From positions 1-39,299 of the forward strand of contig JAEWDP010000067.1 of the NCBI GenBank assembly GCA_023390055.1: DNA of 39,299 nucleotides, read 5' to 3'. Source of the stretch: Pseudomonadota bacterium. Its GTDB lineage: Bacteria > Pseudomonadota > Alphaproteobacteria > Rhizobiales > Rhizobiaceae. The notes below the pieces were generated by a model. That model saw only the letters and a program-made list of their open reading frames with translations. It was not told the DNA's origin and did not search any database. How positions within the stretch are numbered: the first letter of the stretch is position 1; every line of letters begins with the position of its first letter. The position numbers were made by a program, and so were the translations under genes. Below are positions 7,755-16,156 of the stretch, one piece after another.

Positions 7755-9029
7755 ATGGCGGTTCGATCGATTAAGCTACCGGATGTCGGCGAGGGTGTAG
7801 CGGAAGCCGAACTCGTCGAATGGCACGTCGAAGTCGGCGACATCGTGCGCGAAGATATGGTCCTGGCTGCGGTCATGACTGGCAAGGCCACTGTCGAAAT
7901 CCCATCGCCAGTGGAGGGCGAAGTTGTCTGGCGACATGGCTATGTCGGCGATATCATTGCAACGGGAACCGTAATTCTCAAGATCAGGGTTTCCGACAAT
8001 GCCGGGGATGAGGCGACGGGAAACGTCGTGTCTGGCGAGCCGGAAACGGTGGAGATCGAGCGCAAGATCTCCACCGTGGCGGATGGGTTTATGTTACCGA
8101 AATCGCCCTCCCAGCTTGATGCACCGGTGAGGTCGACAGGCGTTTCGCGAGCAACCGGGGAAAGGCCGCTTGCAGCGCCAGCGGTTCGTTTAAGGGCAAG
8201 AGAGGCCGGGATTGACTTGCGCCAGGTCGCGGGGAATGGCCCGGCTGGTCGCATTACCCATGATGATCTCGATGCGTTCCTGCAGCACGGCAAGAGGCAG
8301 CCGGAACAGACATCCCGGCAACCGAATACGTCCATCCACGACGTCAAGGTTGTCGGTCTTCGCCGTCGTATTGCAGAGCACATGGCGTTGTCAAAATCGC
8401 GTATCCCCCACATAACCTACGTGGAGGAGGTGGATATGACCGGCATTGAGGAATTGCGTACCAACCTCAATGCGGGTCGCAGGGCCGAGCAGCCGAAACT
8501 GACGATCCTCCCGTTTCTGATGCAGGCAATCGTCAAGGCCGTGTCAGATCAGCCGATGGTCAATGCGCTGTTCGATGACGAGGCTGGCATCATTCGCCAG
8601 TATGGTGGCGTACACGTAGGAATAGCTACGCAGACGCGCGCCGGCCTGGTTGTACCGGTTGTCAAACATGTTGAGGGAAGAGATCTTTATAGCTGCGCTG
8701 GCGAGCTCTTGCGCCTGAGTGAGGCCGCCCGCAAAGGGACAGCACAACGTGAAGAATTGTCGGGCTCGACAATAACGATCAGCTCGCTCGGAGCGATGGG
8801 GGGGATTGTTTCGACGCCTGTCATCAATCATCCAGAAGTGGCTGTAATTGGAGTCAACAAAATTGCGGTCCGACCGCAATGGGATGGTACCCAATTCGTT
8901 CCACGCAAGATGATGAATCTTTCCTCCAGCTTTGATCACCGTGTCATCGATGGCTGGGATGCCGCGACCTTCATTCAACGCCTCAAACAGCTTCTGGAGT
9001 CGCCCGCAATGATATTTGTCGAGGGTTGA
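7755..9029 (+). CDS. bkdB: branched-chain 2-oxoacid dehydrogenase E2 component, dihydrolipoyl acyltransferase
   Basis: 424 residues from the ATG at 7755, which sits 7 bases after TGGAGG; the alternative GTG at 7749 would leave almost no spacing. Three domains are seen. A lipoyl domain covers residues 1-80, with the lipoylated lysine K44 in MTGKATVEI. A peripheral E1/E3-binding domain lies around APAVRLRAREAGIDLRQV. The acyltransferase domain ends in SSSFDHRVIDGWDAA, with the catalytic His near residue 395 and the DG pair. The residue before the lipoyl lysine is Gly, where Asp is usual (DKA), a notable but possibly tolerated change. The gene overlaps nothing and is followed one base later by the E3 start. 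Confidence 0.95.
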   Translation: MAVRSIKLPDVGEGVAEAELVEWHVEVGDIVREDMVLAAVMTGKATVEIPSPVEGEVVWRHGYVGDIIATGTVILKIRVSDNAGDEATGNVVSGEPETVEIERKISTVADGFMLPKSPSQLDAPVRSTGVSRATGERPLAAPAVRLRAREAGIDLRQVAGNGPAGRITHDDLDAFLQHGKRQPEQTSRQPNTSIHDVKVVGLRRRIAEHMALSKSRIPHITYVEEVDMTGIEELRTNLNAGRRAEQPKLTILPFLMQAIVKAVSDQPMVNALFDDEAGIIRQYGGVHVGIATQTRAGLVVPVVKHVEGRDLYSCAGELLRLSEAARKGTAQREELSGSTITISSLGAMGGIVSTPVINHPEVAVIGVNKIAVRPQWDGTQFVPRKMMNLSSSFDHRVIDGWDAATFIQRLKQLLESPAMIFVEG

Positions 9030-9030
9030 G

Positions 9031-10425
9031 ATGAAAGAAATCACCTGTAAGCTTCTCGTTATCGGAGCCGGCCCAGGCGGTTATGTCTGTGCCATCCGTG
9101 CGGGCCAACTCGGTGTCGACACGGTCATCGTCGAAATGGCAAAGGCCGGCGGTGTCTGTCTCAATGTTGGCTGCATCCCATCGAAGGCAATCATTCATGC
9201 AGCAGACAGTTTTGCAGAAGCTGCACTAAATGCCTCCGGCAAGGATGCTATGGGTATCCGTGTTGGAAAGCTTTCGATTGATTTCGAATCCACCATCGCG
9301 TGGAAGGATGGAATCACCCAACGGCTGTCGATTGGTGTGACCAGCCTGCTGAAACAGGCTGGTGTAAAGGCCGTTTTGGGTCAAGCCCGCTTTCGCGACG
9401 GAAAAACGGTCGAAGTTGAAACCGAAACGGGCTTGCAGGTAATCCGTTGCGAGAATGTGGTTATTGCCACCGGCTCGACGCCGGTGGAACTTCCGGCGAT
9501 GCCCTTTACCGGATGCGTGATCTCATCGACGGACGTTTTGTCGCTCAAGGAAATTCCAAAGACGCTTGCTGTCGTCGGTGCTGGCTATATCGGGCTTGAA
9601 CTGGGGACGGCATTTGCCAAGCTGGGCAGCAAGGTGACAATCGTGGAGAAGCAGGACCGCATCCTGCCACTCTTCGATGCGGCTGTCAGCCGACCGGTGA
9701 GCAAGCGATTGTCGATGCTAGGCGTGGATATCCTTGTCAAGTCTGAGGTCAAAGGTCTTGGCGCAGAAGAGACCATTCTTCTTGTGAAAACGCCAGAAGG
9801 AGACCAGCGGATTGTAGCCGACAAGATCCTTGTCACCGTTGGCCGGCGTCCGGTTACCGATGGCTGGGGGCGAGAAGAACTTGAGCTTGATATGGAAGGG
9901 CGCTTTCTTCGCATCAACGAGCAATGCCGCACATCCATGCGTGGTGTCTATGCAATCGGGGATGTAACAGGTGAGCCAATGCTTGCGCACCGCGCTATGG
10001 CCCAAGGAGAGATGGTGGCCGAGATTGTTGCCGGGCGGCGTCGTGCGTGGGATAAACGTGCGATACCCGCAGTCTGCTTCACCGATCCGGAGATTGTGGC
10101 CGTCGGCCTGCTGCCTGAAGAAGCGCGCCAGGCGGGTCATGATATTAAGTTCGGGCAGTTTCCATTTTCGGCCAATGGCCGGGCAATGACACTTGTGCAA
10201 GAAGATGGATTCGTTCGTGTTGTCGCGCGCTCGGATAACCATCTGGTTCTGGGTATCCAGGCTGTTGGCGCTGGTGTTTCGGAGCTTTCCGCAGCCTTTT
10301 CCCTGGCGATCGAGATGGGCGCATGCCTGGAGGACATTGCGGGGACGATCCATGCGCATCCTACCCTCTCGGAAGCATTCGCCGAGGCCTCTTTGAAAGC
10401 GCTTGGTCACGCCCTGCATGTGTAG
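9031..10425 (+). CDS. lpdV: dihydrolipoyl dehydrogenase (E3) of the branched-chain complex
   Basis: 464 residues from the ATG at 9031, one base after the E2 stop; the upstream TTG at 9016 is not needed. It reoxidises dihydrolipoyl-E2 with FAD and NAD+. Visible motifs are the FAD-binding VIGAGPGGYVCAIRAGQLG, the redox-active disulfide GGVCLNVGCIPSK (C43, C48), the NAD-binding VVGAGYIGLELGTAFAKLG, the second FAD contact YAIGDVTGEPMLAHRA, and the C-terminal active-site HAHPTLSEAF with the His-Glu pair. Location at the end of the operon makes it dedicated to branched-chain oxidation (LpdV type). Confidence 0.95.
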   Translation: MKEITCKLLVIGAGPGGYVCAIRAGQLGVDTVIVEMAKAGGVCLNVGCIPSKAIIHAADSFAEAALNASGKDAMGIRVGKLSIDFESTIAWKDGITQRLSIGVTSLLKQAGVKAVLGQARFRDGKTVEVETETGLQVIRCENVVIATGSTPVELPAMPFTGCVISSTDVLSLKEIPKTLAVVGAGYIGLELGTAFAKLGSKVTIVEKQDRILPLFDAAVSRPVSKRLSMLGVDILVKSEVKGLGAEETILLVKTPEGDQRIVADKILVTVGRRPVTDGWGREELELDMEGRFLRINEQCRTSMRGVYAIGDVTGEPMLAHRAMAQGEMVAEIVAGRRRAWDKRAIPAVCFTDPEIVAVGLLPEEARQAGHDIKFGQFPFSANGRAMTLVQEDGFVRVVARSDNHLVLGIQAVGAGVSELSAAFSLAIEMGACLEDIAGTIHAHPTLSEAFAEASLKALGHALHV

Positions 10426-10479
10426 CCCCGTAGGCTCTGCAGCTTCGTTGGCAGTATTGGCGCCAGCCAAGGATCGGCT

Positions 10480-11250
10480 TTACAATTCCAGGAGTGCGTA
10501 GGGGCGACCTGTGGGTTTCCTGACATGCGACGCAACGTTGTAGACCGGTGCGCCACCGGGCGTGGTGCCGCCATAGGTACCGCGATGTGCATGACCATGG
10601 ACAACAGCTGTTACCGGAAAGCGGTCGATTGTTTCCGCCAGTCGTGACGACCCAAGGAACGGATAGATCTCCTTGGGTTCTCCAATGACTGTGTCGACTA
10701 TCGGAGCGTAGTGAAGTACGACCATTGCGCGATCGGAACGGACTTGTCGGAGAGCATTTTCAAGCCGCATGCTTTCTTCGACACTTTCCGTGACCATTGC
10801 CTTGATGGCGGGCTCGCCGAATGAACCCAACATGTGGCGACCAAAGCCACCTGCAAACCCCTTGGTACCGACGAACCCCATGCCATCGATTTCGATTGCC
10901 TGACCGTCGAGCAATTGTACGCCTCCTTGCTTGATGATCGCCTTGATCTCCTCCACATGGTTGCATTCGTAATCGTGATTGCCGAGAACTGCTACAATCG
11001 GGATGGAACAGGAATGCAAATCCCCGGCCAGGACGTCTGCTTGCGCAGGTGTGCCAAGATCGGTTAGGTCACCAGCAAGAACAAGGATATCGGCAACATT
11101 CGAGATTTCTGCAAAAAGCTCCTTGTAGGACGTCTCGTCATTCTCCTTGACGTGCAGGTCGCCCATCGCGGCTATCGTGTGCTTGTCAGGTTCCTTTCCG
11201 CGTTGTTTGGTGACGACTTTCTTGGCTCTGGTGCCGGTCACTTTGGTCAC
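10480..11250 (-). CDS. calcineurin-like metallophosphoesterase
   Basis: 256 residues. All metal-binding blocks of the calcineurin-like family are present in order: GDLHV, AGDLTD, GNHDYE, VVLHYAP and VVHGHAHRG. The N-terminal 25 residues are basic (KKVVTKQRGK) and unlike the fold. The start is a GTG at 11250 that overlaps the stop of the upstream nucleotidyltransferase gene (GTGA) and has GGAGG six bases away, indicating translational coupling. Substrate is unknown: such enzymes hydrolyse phosphodiesters or phosphomonoesters. The coupling suggests it acts on a product or substrate related to its partner. No signal peptide, so cytoplasmic. Confidence 0.85.
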   Translation of the reverse strand: MTKVTGTRAKKVVTKQRGKEPDKHTIAAMGDLHVKENDETSYKELFAEISNVADILVLAGDLTDLGTPAQADVLAGDLHSCSIPIVAVLGNHDYECNHVEEIKAIIKQGGVQLLDGQAIEIDGMGFVGTKGFAGGFGRHMLGSFGEPAIKAMVTESVEESMRLENALRQVRSDRAMVVLHYAPIVDTVIGEPKEIYPFLGSSRLAETIDRFPVTAVVHGHAHRGTYGGTTPGGAPVYNVASHVRKPTGRPYALLEL

Positions 11251-12107
11251 GAGGATCCTCCTTCATCTTCGTCTGCTTCTCTTTGATCGCGCAATTCTCC
11301 TTCACCGCCGACGTCGGCGAACCCCCACTCCCTGACGTCGATCTCGAAGTCGACACGACTGAACATCCGGCCACGGCAAATCTTCATCTGTGGCAGCGGC
11401 AACTGGCGTTGTGCCTTGAGGCGATCCAGGAGCTCGTCAAGCAACCATTCCGGGATCTTGTCGCGTTCGGTCGGGTAGATCCAACGGAAGTTCAAAAGAT
11501 GGACCAACAGTACTTCCCAATGCACCTCCATGTGGTTGAGCAGTCGTTGCCAGTCGATCAGGTCGTGAGCCCGAAGGATCATGTGAACGATATCGCCACC
11601 GTCATAGCGGTGACGTAGTTGCACAAAGCATTTCGACCAGATGAGTTCGGTCGGCGCAATGATCCGAATCTGATGGCCACTCATCTCGATTTGACGAGCA
11701 TTGTCGAACCAGGCATCGCTGATCGGCATGGTGCCATTTGACCCTGCAAAGATCACATCGAAGAAGTGTCGGTTTCTGGAGACTTTGCCCAGCCAACGGT
11801 CATCTTCGACTTCGACAGTGTAACCTTTTGTCTTGAAGTGCGCGAGAATTCTTGCGTAGTCGCCTGCGCGACAAAAGATGTCGAGGTCCTTGGTCGGCCT
11901 GGATATGCCGGTATAGGCGCTGATTGCATATGTACCGGCGAGAAGGAATGGAATGGCCGAATTCACAAGTTCCTCGAGAGCCTCCGCCATGAAGGCCTCG
12001 GCGTCAGGATCGGCAAGCGTCGGGGCGGCCTTTACGTCCATATGCGGCATGGTCTCGATCAGATCGCGGGTTGAGTGTTCCTGGGGAACCATGGGTTCAG
12101 CATCCAT
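11247..12107 (-). CDS. nucleotidyltransferase-fold protein
   Basis: 286 residues from the ATG at 12107, which follows TTGGAGG at good spacing; the longer version from 12185 has no ribosome-binding site. The core FLLAGTYAISAYTGISRPTKDLDIFCR looks like a minimal nucleotidyltransferase: Gly-rich helix, then RPTKDLDI with the paired Asp residues that bind metal, and a later HFFDVIFAG providing the third Asp. This matches the hypothetical NTase/AbiEii-like group. The C-terminal half is helical (DIVHMILRAHDLIDWQRLL) and ends in a charged tail. The target is unknown. It is coupled by a 4-base overlap to the metallophosphoesterase, so the two probably form one functional unit. Confidence 0.75.
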   Translation of the reverse strand: MDAEPMVPQEHSTRDLIETMPHMDVKAAPTLADPDAEAFMAEALEELVNSAIPFLLAGTYAISAYTGISRPTKDLDIFCRAGDYARILAHFKTKGYTVEVEDDRWLGKVSRNRHFFDVIFAGSNGTMPISDAWFDNARQIEMSGHQIRIIAPTELIWSKCFVQLRHRYDGGDIVHMILRAHDLIDWQRLLNHMEVHWEVLLVHLLNFRWIYPTERDKIPEWLLDELLDRLKAQRQLPLPQMKICRGRMFSRVDFEIDVREWGFADVGGEGELRDQREADEDEGGSS

Positions 12108-12286
12108 CACGACCTCCAATAGTGGTTGCGCAGGTGAACACGTTTGCATGGAGGTCAGTTCCCTTGGAGTGACTGAATTTACCATTGCGACTGAATGACA
12201 GGCGATCGCAATATCCGACGATCGTGCCTGTGGAACGGATCTCCTTCAGCGTGGTTTGACTTTAAGGATCATGGAAGGAGGCTGAC

Positions 12287-12472
12287 ATGCCGGCAAAATC
12301 GAAGGCGCAGCAAAAGGCCGCAGGGGCGGCGCTGGCGGCCAAGCGGGGCGATATCAAGAAGGATGAGCTCAAGGGCGCTTCGAAGGGGATGGAGAAGTCG
12401 ATGAGCGAAAAGGAGCTTCGCGAAATGGCGTCGACAAAGCGGAAGGGAAAGCAGGAACATGTCTCCCATTGA
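12287..12472 (+). CDS. DUF3008-type small basic protein
   Basis: 61 residues beginning MPAKSKAQQKAAGAALAAKRG, a short lysine- and alanine-rich protein of the DUF3008 type found in many proteobacteria. The start follows AAGGAGG at ideal spacing. The rest (MEKSMSEKELREMASTKRKGK) is a charged helix. Function is unknown; its basic composition would allow nucleic-acid binding but this is inference. It is monocistronic as far as can be seen, divergent from the nucleotidyltransferase gene. Confidence 0.8.
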   Translation: MPAKSKAQQKAAGAALAAKRGDIKKDELKGASKGMEKSMSEKELREMASTKRKGKQEHVSH

Positions 12473-12869
12473 AGGATTGCTAAATCCAAATGGGGAGCGG
12501 GTCTCCCCATAGGCCATAAGCATTATTCGATTGGCGGGCACGGGAACAGCGGAACCATTCTGTACCTGAGTTCTGATTTGCATGTGCGGCTGATGATATC
12601 TGTTCCGCAACAAGGTGAAGATGCGATCGGGCTCGTGGAGCGCGGCAATGTTCCCTACGTGCACTTGTGACAATTGAACGCTATATTGAAGGACTGGACC
12701 CCCTTTCTCGCCAATGACCGTGCTTCGGCATGGACGAGTTGTCGAGGAAGGGCTTCAGCCCGCTCGAACGCAATCTTGCCAAACGTGAATAACGGGATTG
12801 AAAACCCGTTATTGGCCAAGGCCGGGTTCGTAAAGCGGGAAATTGGCGACTGAACACTGGAGGATGGTT
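12473..12869. other. intergenic region with an inverted repeat
   Basis: 397 bases without a convincing gene. The frame of the preceding gene stays open for 65 codons after its TGA (to 12669), but has no start with a ribosome-binding site. A perfect 9-bp inverted repeat lies at 12788-12813. Confidence 0.4.
12788..12813. repeat. perfect inverted repeat
   Basis: AATAACGGG and CCCGTTATT separated by 8 bases (ATTGAAAA). It is not followed by a T-run on either strand, so it is not a standard Rho-independent terminator. It lies 57 bases upstream of the small gene at 12870 and could be an operator or a leader hairpin. Confidence 0.55.
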
Positions 12870-13100
12870 ATGCCGCCGGACGAACTCGATAGAGCCCTTG
12901 CCGTGATGCCGCTGCGTGTCGGGACATATATTCCCGACGATTTGCTGGAAGATTGGTTCGCTCCAGGAACCGGAATGAACCCGGTCAGTCAGACGACTCT
13001 CGATGCCGCTGAACGTTATGGGCGTCGCTTTGAGTGCGAGTTCAAATACTATCCTGAGCGCCAGGAAGGGGTATTCTGGAAGTGGGTCCCGGCAATCTGA
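12870..13100 (+). CDS. small hypothetical protein
   Basis: 76 residues from the ATG at 12870, six bases after GGAGG. The ATG at 12864 touches that site and the TTG at 12843 has none. The protein is soluble, with aromatic-rich ends (LLEDWFAPGTGM and EGVFWKWVPAI) and a middle helix AAERYGRRFECEFKYY. No family recognised. Composition and the clean ribosome-binding site support a real gene. It is convergent with hutX. Confidence 0.6.
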   Translation: MPPDELDRALAVMPLRVGTYIPDDLLEDWFAPGTGMNPVSQTTLDAAERYGRRFECEFKYYPERQEGVFWKWVPAI

Positions 13101-13161
13101 TTCACTTCACTGACTGAATGGACATCCGTAACCGGATGTCCAAACACGTCCTCAATATCGG

Positions 13162-13686
13162 CTAGAGGGCTGCATAGTGGTCACGCAAGGCTTCAAATTT
13201 TGCCAGCTGTCCGGCAATCAGCTCACGTTGCTCGTCGCGGCGGACGAACACCTTGAACATGGCTGAACCCCTGGCGTTCATAAACCAGACGGAGCAGGAA
13301 CGGCGCCCATGGAAGGGGCGGTCCACAAAGGAAATTGAGGCGCAGTTTTCTTTTTTGATGTGACCGCCAATTGGACTGTCCCCATGGATATTGAACCAGC
13401 CATGTGCTTCGGAGCCGGTTGGCAGGCTGCCTTCTGCTTCCAGGACGATATCGTCGGTATGGACGATAAGGAGGACTTCACCCCACCCGGTCATTGTTGA
13501 CCAGATGTCGCTAAACGCTTCCTTGCCAATCGTGACCGCAGCCCCCTTTGGCAAGAGTTCGAGAATTGCCGCTGGTGTGGTCTCGGCCTTGGCTGCGAGT
13601 GCTTCTACAACACCATCCGGTTTTTCAGCGAGCACTTCAAGAGCGCGGCTGCGCCGATCGTGCGTCATTGACCCTGTTGTGCTCAT
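13162..13686 (-). CDS. hutX: heme utilisation cytosolic carrier protein HutX
   Basis: 174 residues from the ATG at 13686; an in-frame upstream extension overlaps hmuQ and is rejected. Recognised as the ChuX/HutX family from the order of its blocks: VEALAAKAETTPAAILELLPKG, a central TMTGWGEVLLIVHTDDIVLEAEGSLP, SEAHGWFNIHGDSPIGGHIKKENCASISFVDRPF, and the conserved C-terminal SVWFMNARGSAMFKVFVRRDE. HutX binds heme in the cytoplasm and hands it to degrading enzymes. The start lies 4 bases after the hmuQ stop, so the two form an operon facing away from hmuTUV. Confidence 0.85.
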   Translation of the reverse strand: MSTTGSMTHDRRSRALEVLAEKPDGVVEALAAKAETTPAAILELLPKGAAVTIGKEAFSDIWSTMTGWGEVLLIVHTDDIVLEAEGSLPTGSEAHGWFNIHGDSPIGGHIKKENCASISFVDRPFHGRRSCSVWFMNARGSAMFKVFVRRDEQRELIAGQLAKFEALRDHYAAL

Positions 13687-13690
13687 GACG

Positions 13691-14038
13691 TCACGCGGCA
13701 GTCGCGATGCGGGCGCCGGAACGATCTTCGTGGATGATGACCTCGAATCCTTCGAAGTGGGGGCCGGAGAGATACTTGATCTTATTGTAGGTTTCGCCGG
13801 CCTTTGCATGGGCGGCCCGGAACTGCTCCGATTTCGTCCAGTTCTGAAAGTCCTCGAAGGTTTCCCAGACTGTATGGGATGCGTAGAGGCTATGGTCTTC
13901 GGCCTTTGGGCCCTTCAACATGTGAAATTCGACATAGCCTGGCATTTCTGCCAGTCGTCCCTTGCGGCTGCTCCACAAAGCTTCGAAGGCCTCCTCATGC
14001 CCCGGTACGACGCGGAAACGGTTCATCGCAATGTACAT
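13691..14038 (-). CDS. hmuQ: heme-degrading monooxygenase (IsdG-like, HmuQ/BhuQ type)
   Basis: 115 residues with the antibiotic-biosynthesis-monooxygenase/IsdG fold signature. An N-terminal MNRFRVVPGHEEAFEALW strand-helix is followed by a conserved GYVEFHMLKG, the HTVWETFEDFQNWTKSEQF block and a C-terminal FEGFEVIIHE. Rhizobial HmuQ and Brucella BhuQ of this type open the heme ring to release iron. The Trp and the His residues typical of the family are present. The start chosen is ATG 14038, with GAGGGA upstream at longish spacing; ATG 14026 is possible. Divergent from hmuT and followed by hutX, it fits a heme-iron acquisition locus. Confidence 0.85.
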   Translation of the reverse strand: MYIAMNRFRVVPGHEEAFEALWSSRKGRLAEMPGYVEFHMLKGPKAEDHSLYASHTVWETFEDFQNWTKSEQFRAAHAKAGETYNKIKYLSGPHFEGFEVIIHEDRSGARIATAA

Positions 14039-14143
14039 TTTCTAAAGTCCCTCATAAAAGTTTCAGTTGGCGCTCAAGATATCTGTCGGTCGTCGCCTTG
14101 AAAAGCGTAAAAAACTTGCGTAGTCAACTCAAGTTATCAGCAA

Positions 14144-14164
14144 TGCCTGAAAATCGTTCAGGCA
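14144..14164. promoter_or_regulatory. perfect palindrome upstream of hmuT, candidate iron-response operator
   Basis: TGCCTGAA-AATCG-TTCAGGCA is a perfect 8-bp inverted repeat with a 5-base spacer, ending 22 bases before the hmuT start and about 105 bases from the hmuQ start. Rhizobial heme genes are usually controlled by iron or heme regulators (RirA, Irr). The core TGA-N7-TCA is similar to, but two bases shorter than, the RirA iron-responsive box (TGA-N9-TCA). It may be an operator for the divergent pair; assignment to a particular regulator is inference. Confidence 0.45.
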
Positions 14165-14186
14165 ATTCATCAGGTGATTATACACG

Positions 14187-15071
14187 ATGAGACATTTCGG
14201 TTCGTTGAGCAGATATGCTGCTGTCCTTGTATTCGGGCTTTCGATGATGGCCACGTCAGCCTCTGCTTCAAGCGAAGGTAATCCGTTGGCACAACGGGCT
14301 GTGTCCATTGGTGGCACGATTACCGAAATTCTCTACGCACTAGGTGCCGAGGAACGGATCATAGCAGTTGATTCGACCAGCAGTTTTCCATCAGAGGCGG
14401 CGTCCAAGCCGGATGTCGGCTATATGCGAGCATTGTCCGCGGAAGGAATCCTGGCCCAAAAGCCGGATCTGATCATAGCCGAAGACGGATCGGGTCCCCC
14501 TCCCGTTCTCGATATCCTGAATGCAAGTGAAATCCCGATGGTCATCATTGCCACGCCGGCCAGGGGCGATGCGATCGGCCAGAAGATCCGTGACGTTGGT
14601 GCGGCTGTCGGCCTGGAAGGGAAGGCTGAAGTTCTGGCCACAAAAACCGAGGCAGAATTGAAGACGCTGTCGGAAGAGATCGCCAGGCTCGATGAGCCAC
14701 CAAAACGCGTGCTCTTCGTTCTGTCGCTAGCCAATGGACGCATCATGGCAGGGGGAACTGATACCGAGGCAGCTGAGATCATCCGCCTTGCCGGTGGTAT
14801 CAATGCAGCTTCCGAGATTTCGGGTTACAAGCCGCTATCGGATGAAGCTGTCATAGCGGCCAGGCCGGACGTCATCCTCACGATGAAGAGGGGAAACCAT
14901 CAAACCTCGACAGAAGAAGTCTTTGGTCTTCCTGCATTCCAGACAACGCCGGCCGCCAACGACAAGGCACTTGTTTCCATGGATGGCCTTTTGCTCTTGG
15001 GCTTCGGGCCACGCACGCCTTCAGCTGTACGTGAGCTTTTCCGTCGCCTCTATCCCGATGGATCCAACTGA
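14187..15071 (+). CDS. hmuT: heme ABC transporter, periplasmic heme-binding protein
   Basis: 294 residues. A Sec signal peptide (AAVLVFGLSMMATSASASS) is followed by a class III (BtuF/FhuD-like) binding-protein fold. Visible blocks are RAVSIGGTITEILYALGAEERIIAVDSTSSFP, KPDVGYMRALSAEGILAQKPDLIIAEDGSGPP and the C-terminal DALVSMDGLLLLGFGPRTPSAVRE. The RTPSAVRELFRRLYP ending and the immediate coupling to hmuU and hmuV identify it as HmuT rather than a siderophore protein. It delivers heme to the inner-membrane permease. Its stop overlaps the hmuU start (TGATG). Confidence 0.92.
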   Translation: MRHFGSLSRYAAVLVFGLSMMATSASASSEGNPLAQRAVSIGGTITEILYALGAEERIIAVDSTSSFPSEAASKPDVGYMRALSAEGILAQKPDLIIAEDGSGPPPVLDILNASEIPMVIIATPARGDAIGQKIRDVGAAVGLEGKAEVLATKTEAELKTLSEEIARLDEPPKRVLFVLSLANGRIMAGGTDTEAAEIIRLAGGINAASEISGYKPLSDEAVIAARPDVILTMKRGNHQTSTEEVFGLPAFQTTPAANDKALVSMDGLLLLGFGPRTPSAVRELFRRLYPDGSN

Positions 15072-16156
15072 TGAAGACGCTGGCGCTACCGATGCGGACA
15101 TCCAGCACTGACGGCGACCGAACCTTGCATGGCTATATCACGCTCTTCGTACTGGTTCTGCTCGTCGTGATTGCCTCGCTGATCTCGCTCTCAAGCGGCC
15201 CGACGGGTGTCGGTCTCGGTGATCTTGTTGCCTATCTCAAGGGAGGCGACAGCCTGTCGCGCCAGAATATTGTCATCCTGGAGGCCGTTCGTTTGCCGCG
15301 TACGGCGCTCGGACTTCTTGTCGGGGCCGGGCTTGCCGTCTCGGGTGCAATGATGCAGGGACTGTTTCGCAATCCTCTTGCAGATCCCGGCATCGTCGGT
15401 GTGACCTCGGGCGCCGCACTTGCTGCCGTGGTTGCGATCGTACTTGGATCTACTGTGCTTGCACCGGTAGCCTTGCTACTCGGAAATCAGCTTCTGCCGC
15501 TGATGGCGTTCTTTGGAGGATTGGTGAATACGTGGGTTCTCTACGTCATCGCGACGAAGGACGGTCGTACATCGACGACTGCTTTGATCCTGTCCGGCAT
15601 TGCAATAGGCGCCCTTGCCGCAGCCATCATGGGACTGTTGATTTTTCTGGCGGATGATCGTCAGTTGCGCGACATTACCTTCTGGAGTTTGGGATCACTG
15701 GGTGGCGCCACATTCGGACGCGTGCTTTCTATCTTGCCGTTCATAATCTTTGTCATGGCCGTGATCCCCTTTGTCGCGCGGGGTCTTGACGCTCTCGTGC
15801 TCGGGGACGCTGCCGCATTTCACATGGGAGTCCCGGTTCAGCGCCTGAAGAGGATCGTCATCATTGCAGTCGCTGCGGCCTGTGGCTCGACTGTTGCCGT
15901 CGCCGGATCGATAGGCTTTGTCGGCATTGTCGTCCCACACCTTCTACGCCTGGTTACAGGACCGTCGCATCGTTTCCTGCTACCGGCCTGTGCGCTTGGT
16001 GGTGGAGCACTTCTCCTGATCGCCGACAGTGTTGCTCGCACCATAGCATCTCCGGCAGAATTGCCTATCGGTGTGATCACTGCGCTTTTCGGAGCGCCGG
16101 TATTTCTCTTTCTGCTTATTGGAAAGGGAGGTATGCGACTGGGTGAAATGCCATGA
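15071..16156 (+). CDS. hmuU: heme ABC transporter permease
   Basis: 361 residues, FecCD-family permease with about nine to ten membrane spans. Diagnostic segments are VRLPRTALGLLVGAGLAVSGAMMQGLFRNPLADPGIVGVTSGAALAA (the FecCD signature) and VAVAGSIGFVGIVVPHLLRLVTGPSHRFLLPACAL in the second half, which contacts the ATPase. The first 25 residues before HGYITLFVLVLLVV are polar and cytoplasmic. Coupled on both sides: it overlaps hmuT by one base and hmuV by four (ATGA). Confidence 0.93.
   Translation: MKTLALPMRTSSTDGDRTLHGYITLFVLVLLVVIASLISLSSGPTGVGLGDLVAYLKGGDSLSRQNIVILEAVRLPRTALGLLVGAGLAVSGAMMQGLFRNPLADPGIVGVTSGAALAAVVAIVLGSTVLAPVALLLGNQLLPLMAFFGGLVNTWVLYVIATKDGRTSTTALILSGIAIGALAAAIMGLLIFLADDRQLRDITFWSLGSLGGATFGRVLSILPFIIFVMAVIPFVARGLDALVLGDAAAFHMGVPVQRLKRIVIIAVAAACGSTVAVAGSIGFVGIVVPHLLRLVTGPSHRFLLPACALGGGALLLIADSVARTIASPAELPIGVITALFGAPVFLFLLIGKGGMRLGEMP

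Noticed and set aside
9718..10470. 250-residue minus-strand frame over the E3 gene
   Set aside because: Antisense to a clear dihydrolipoyl dehydrogenase; no ribosome-binding site or family signature.
12473..12669. Open frame continuing after the TGA of the DUF3008 gene (65 codons)
   Set aside because: No start codon with a ribosome-binding site and no recognisable family; a stop-codon readthrough cannot be supported by sequence alone.
12269..12673. 134-residue frame on the minus strand
   Set aside because: Lies antisense to the DUF3008 gene, with Leu/Arg-rich, low-information composition and no ribosome-binding site.
14039..14050. TTCTAAA half-match to an Irr (ICE) box before hmuQ
   Set aside because: Only one half of the dyad is present and it overlaps the likely ribosome-binding region, so it may be chance.
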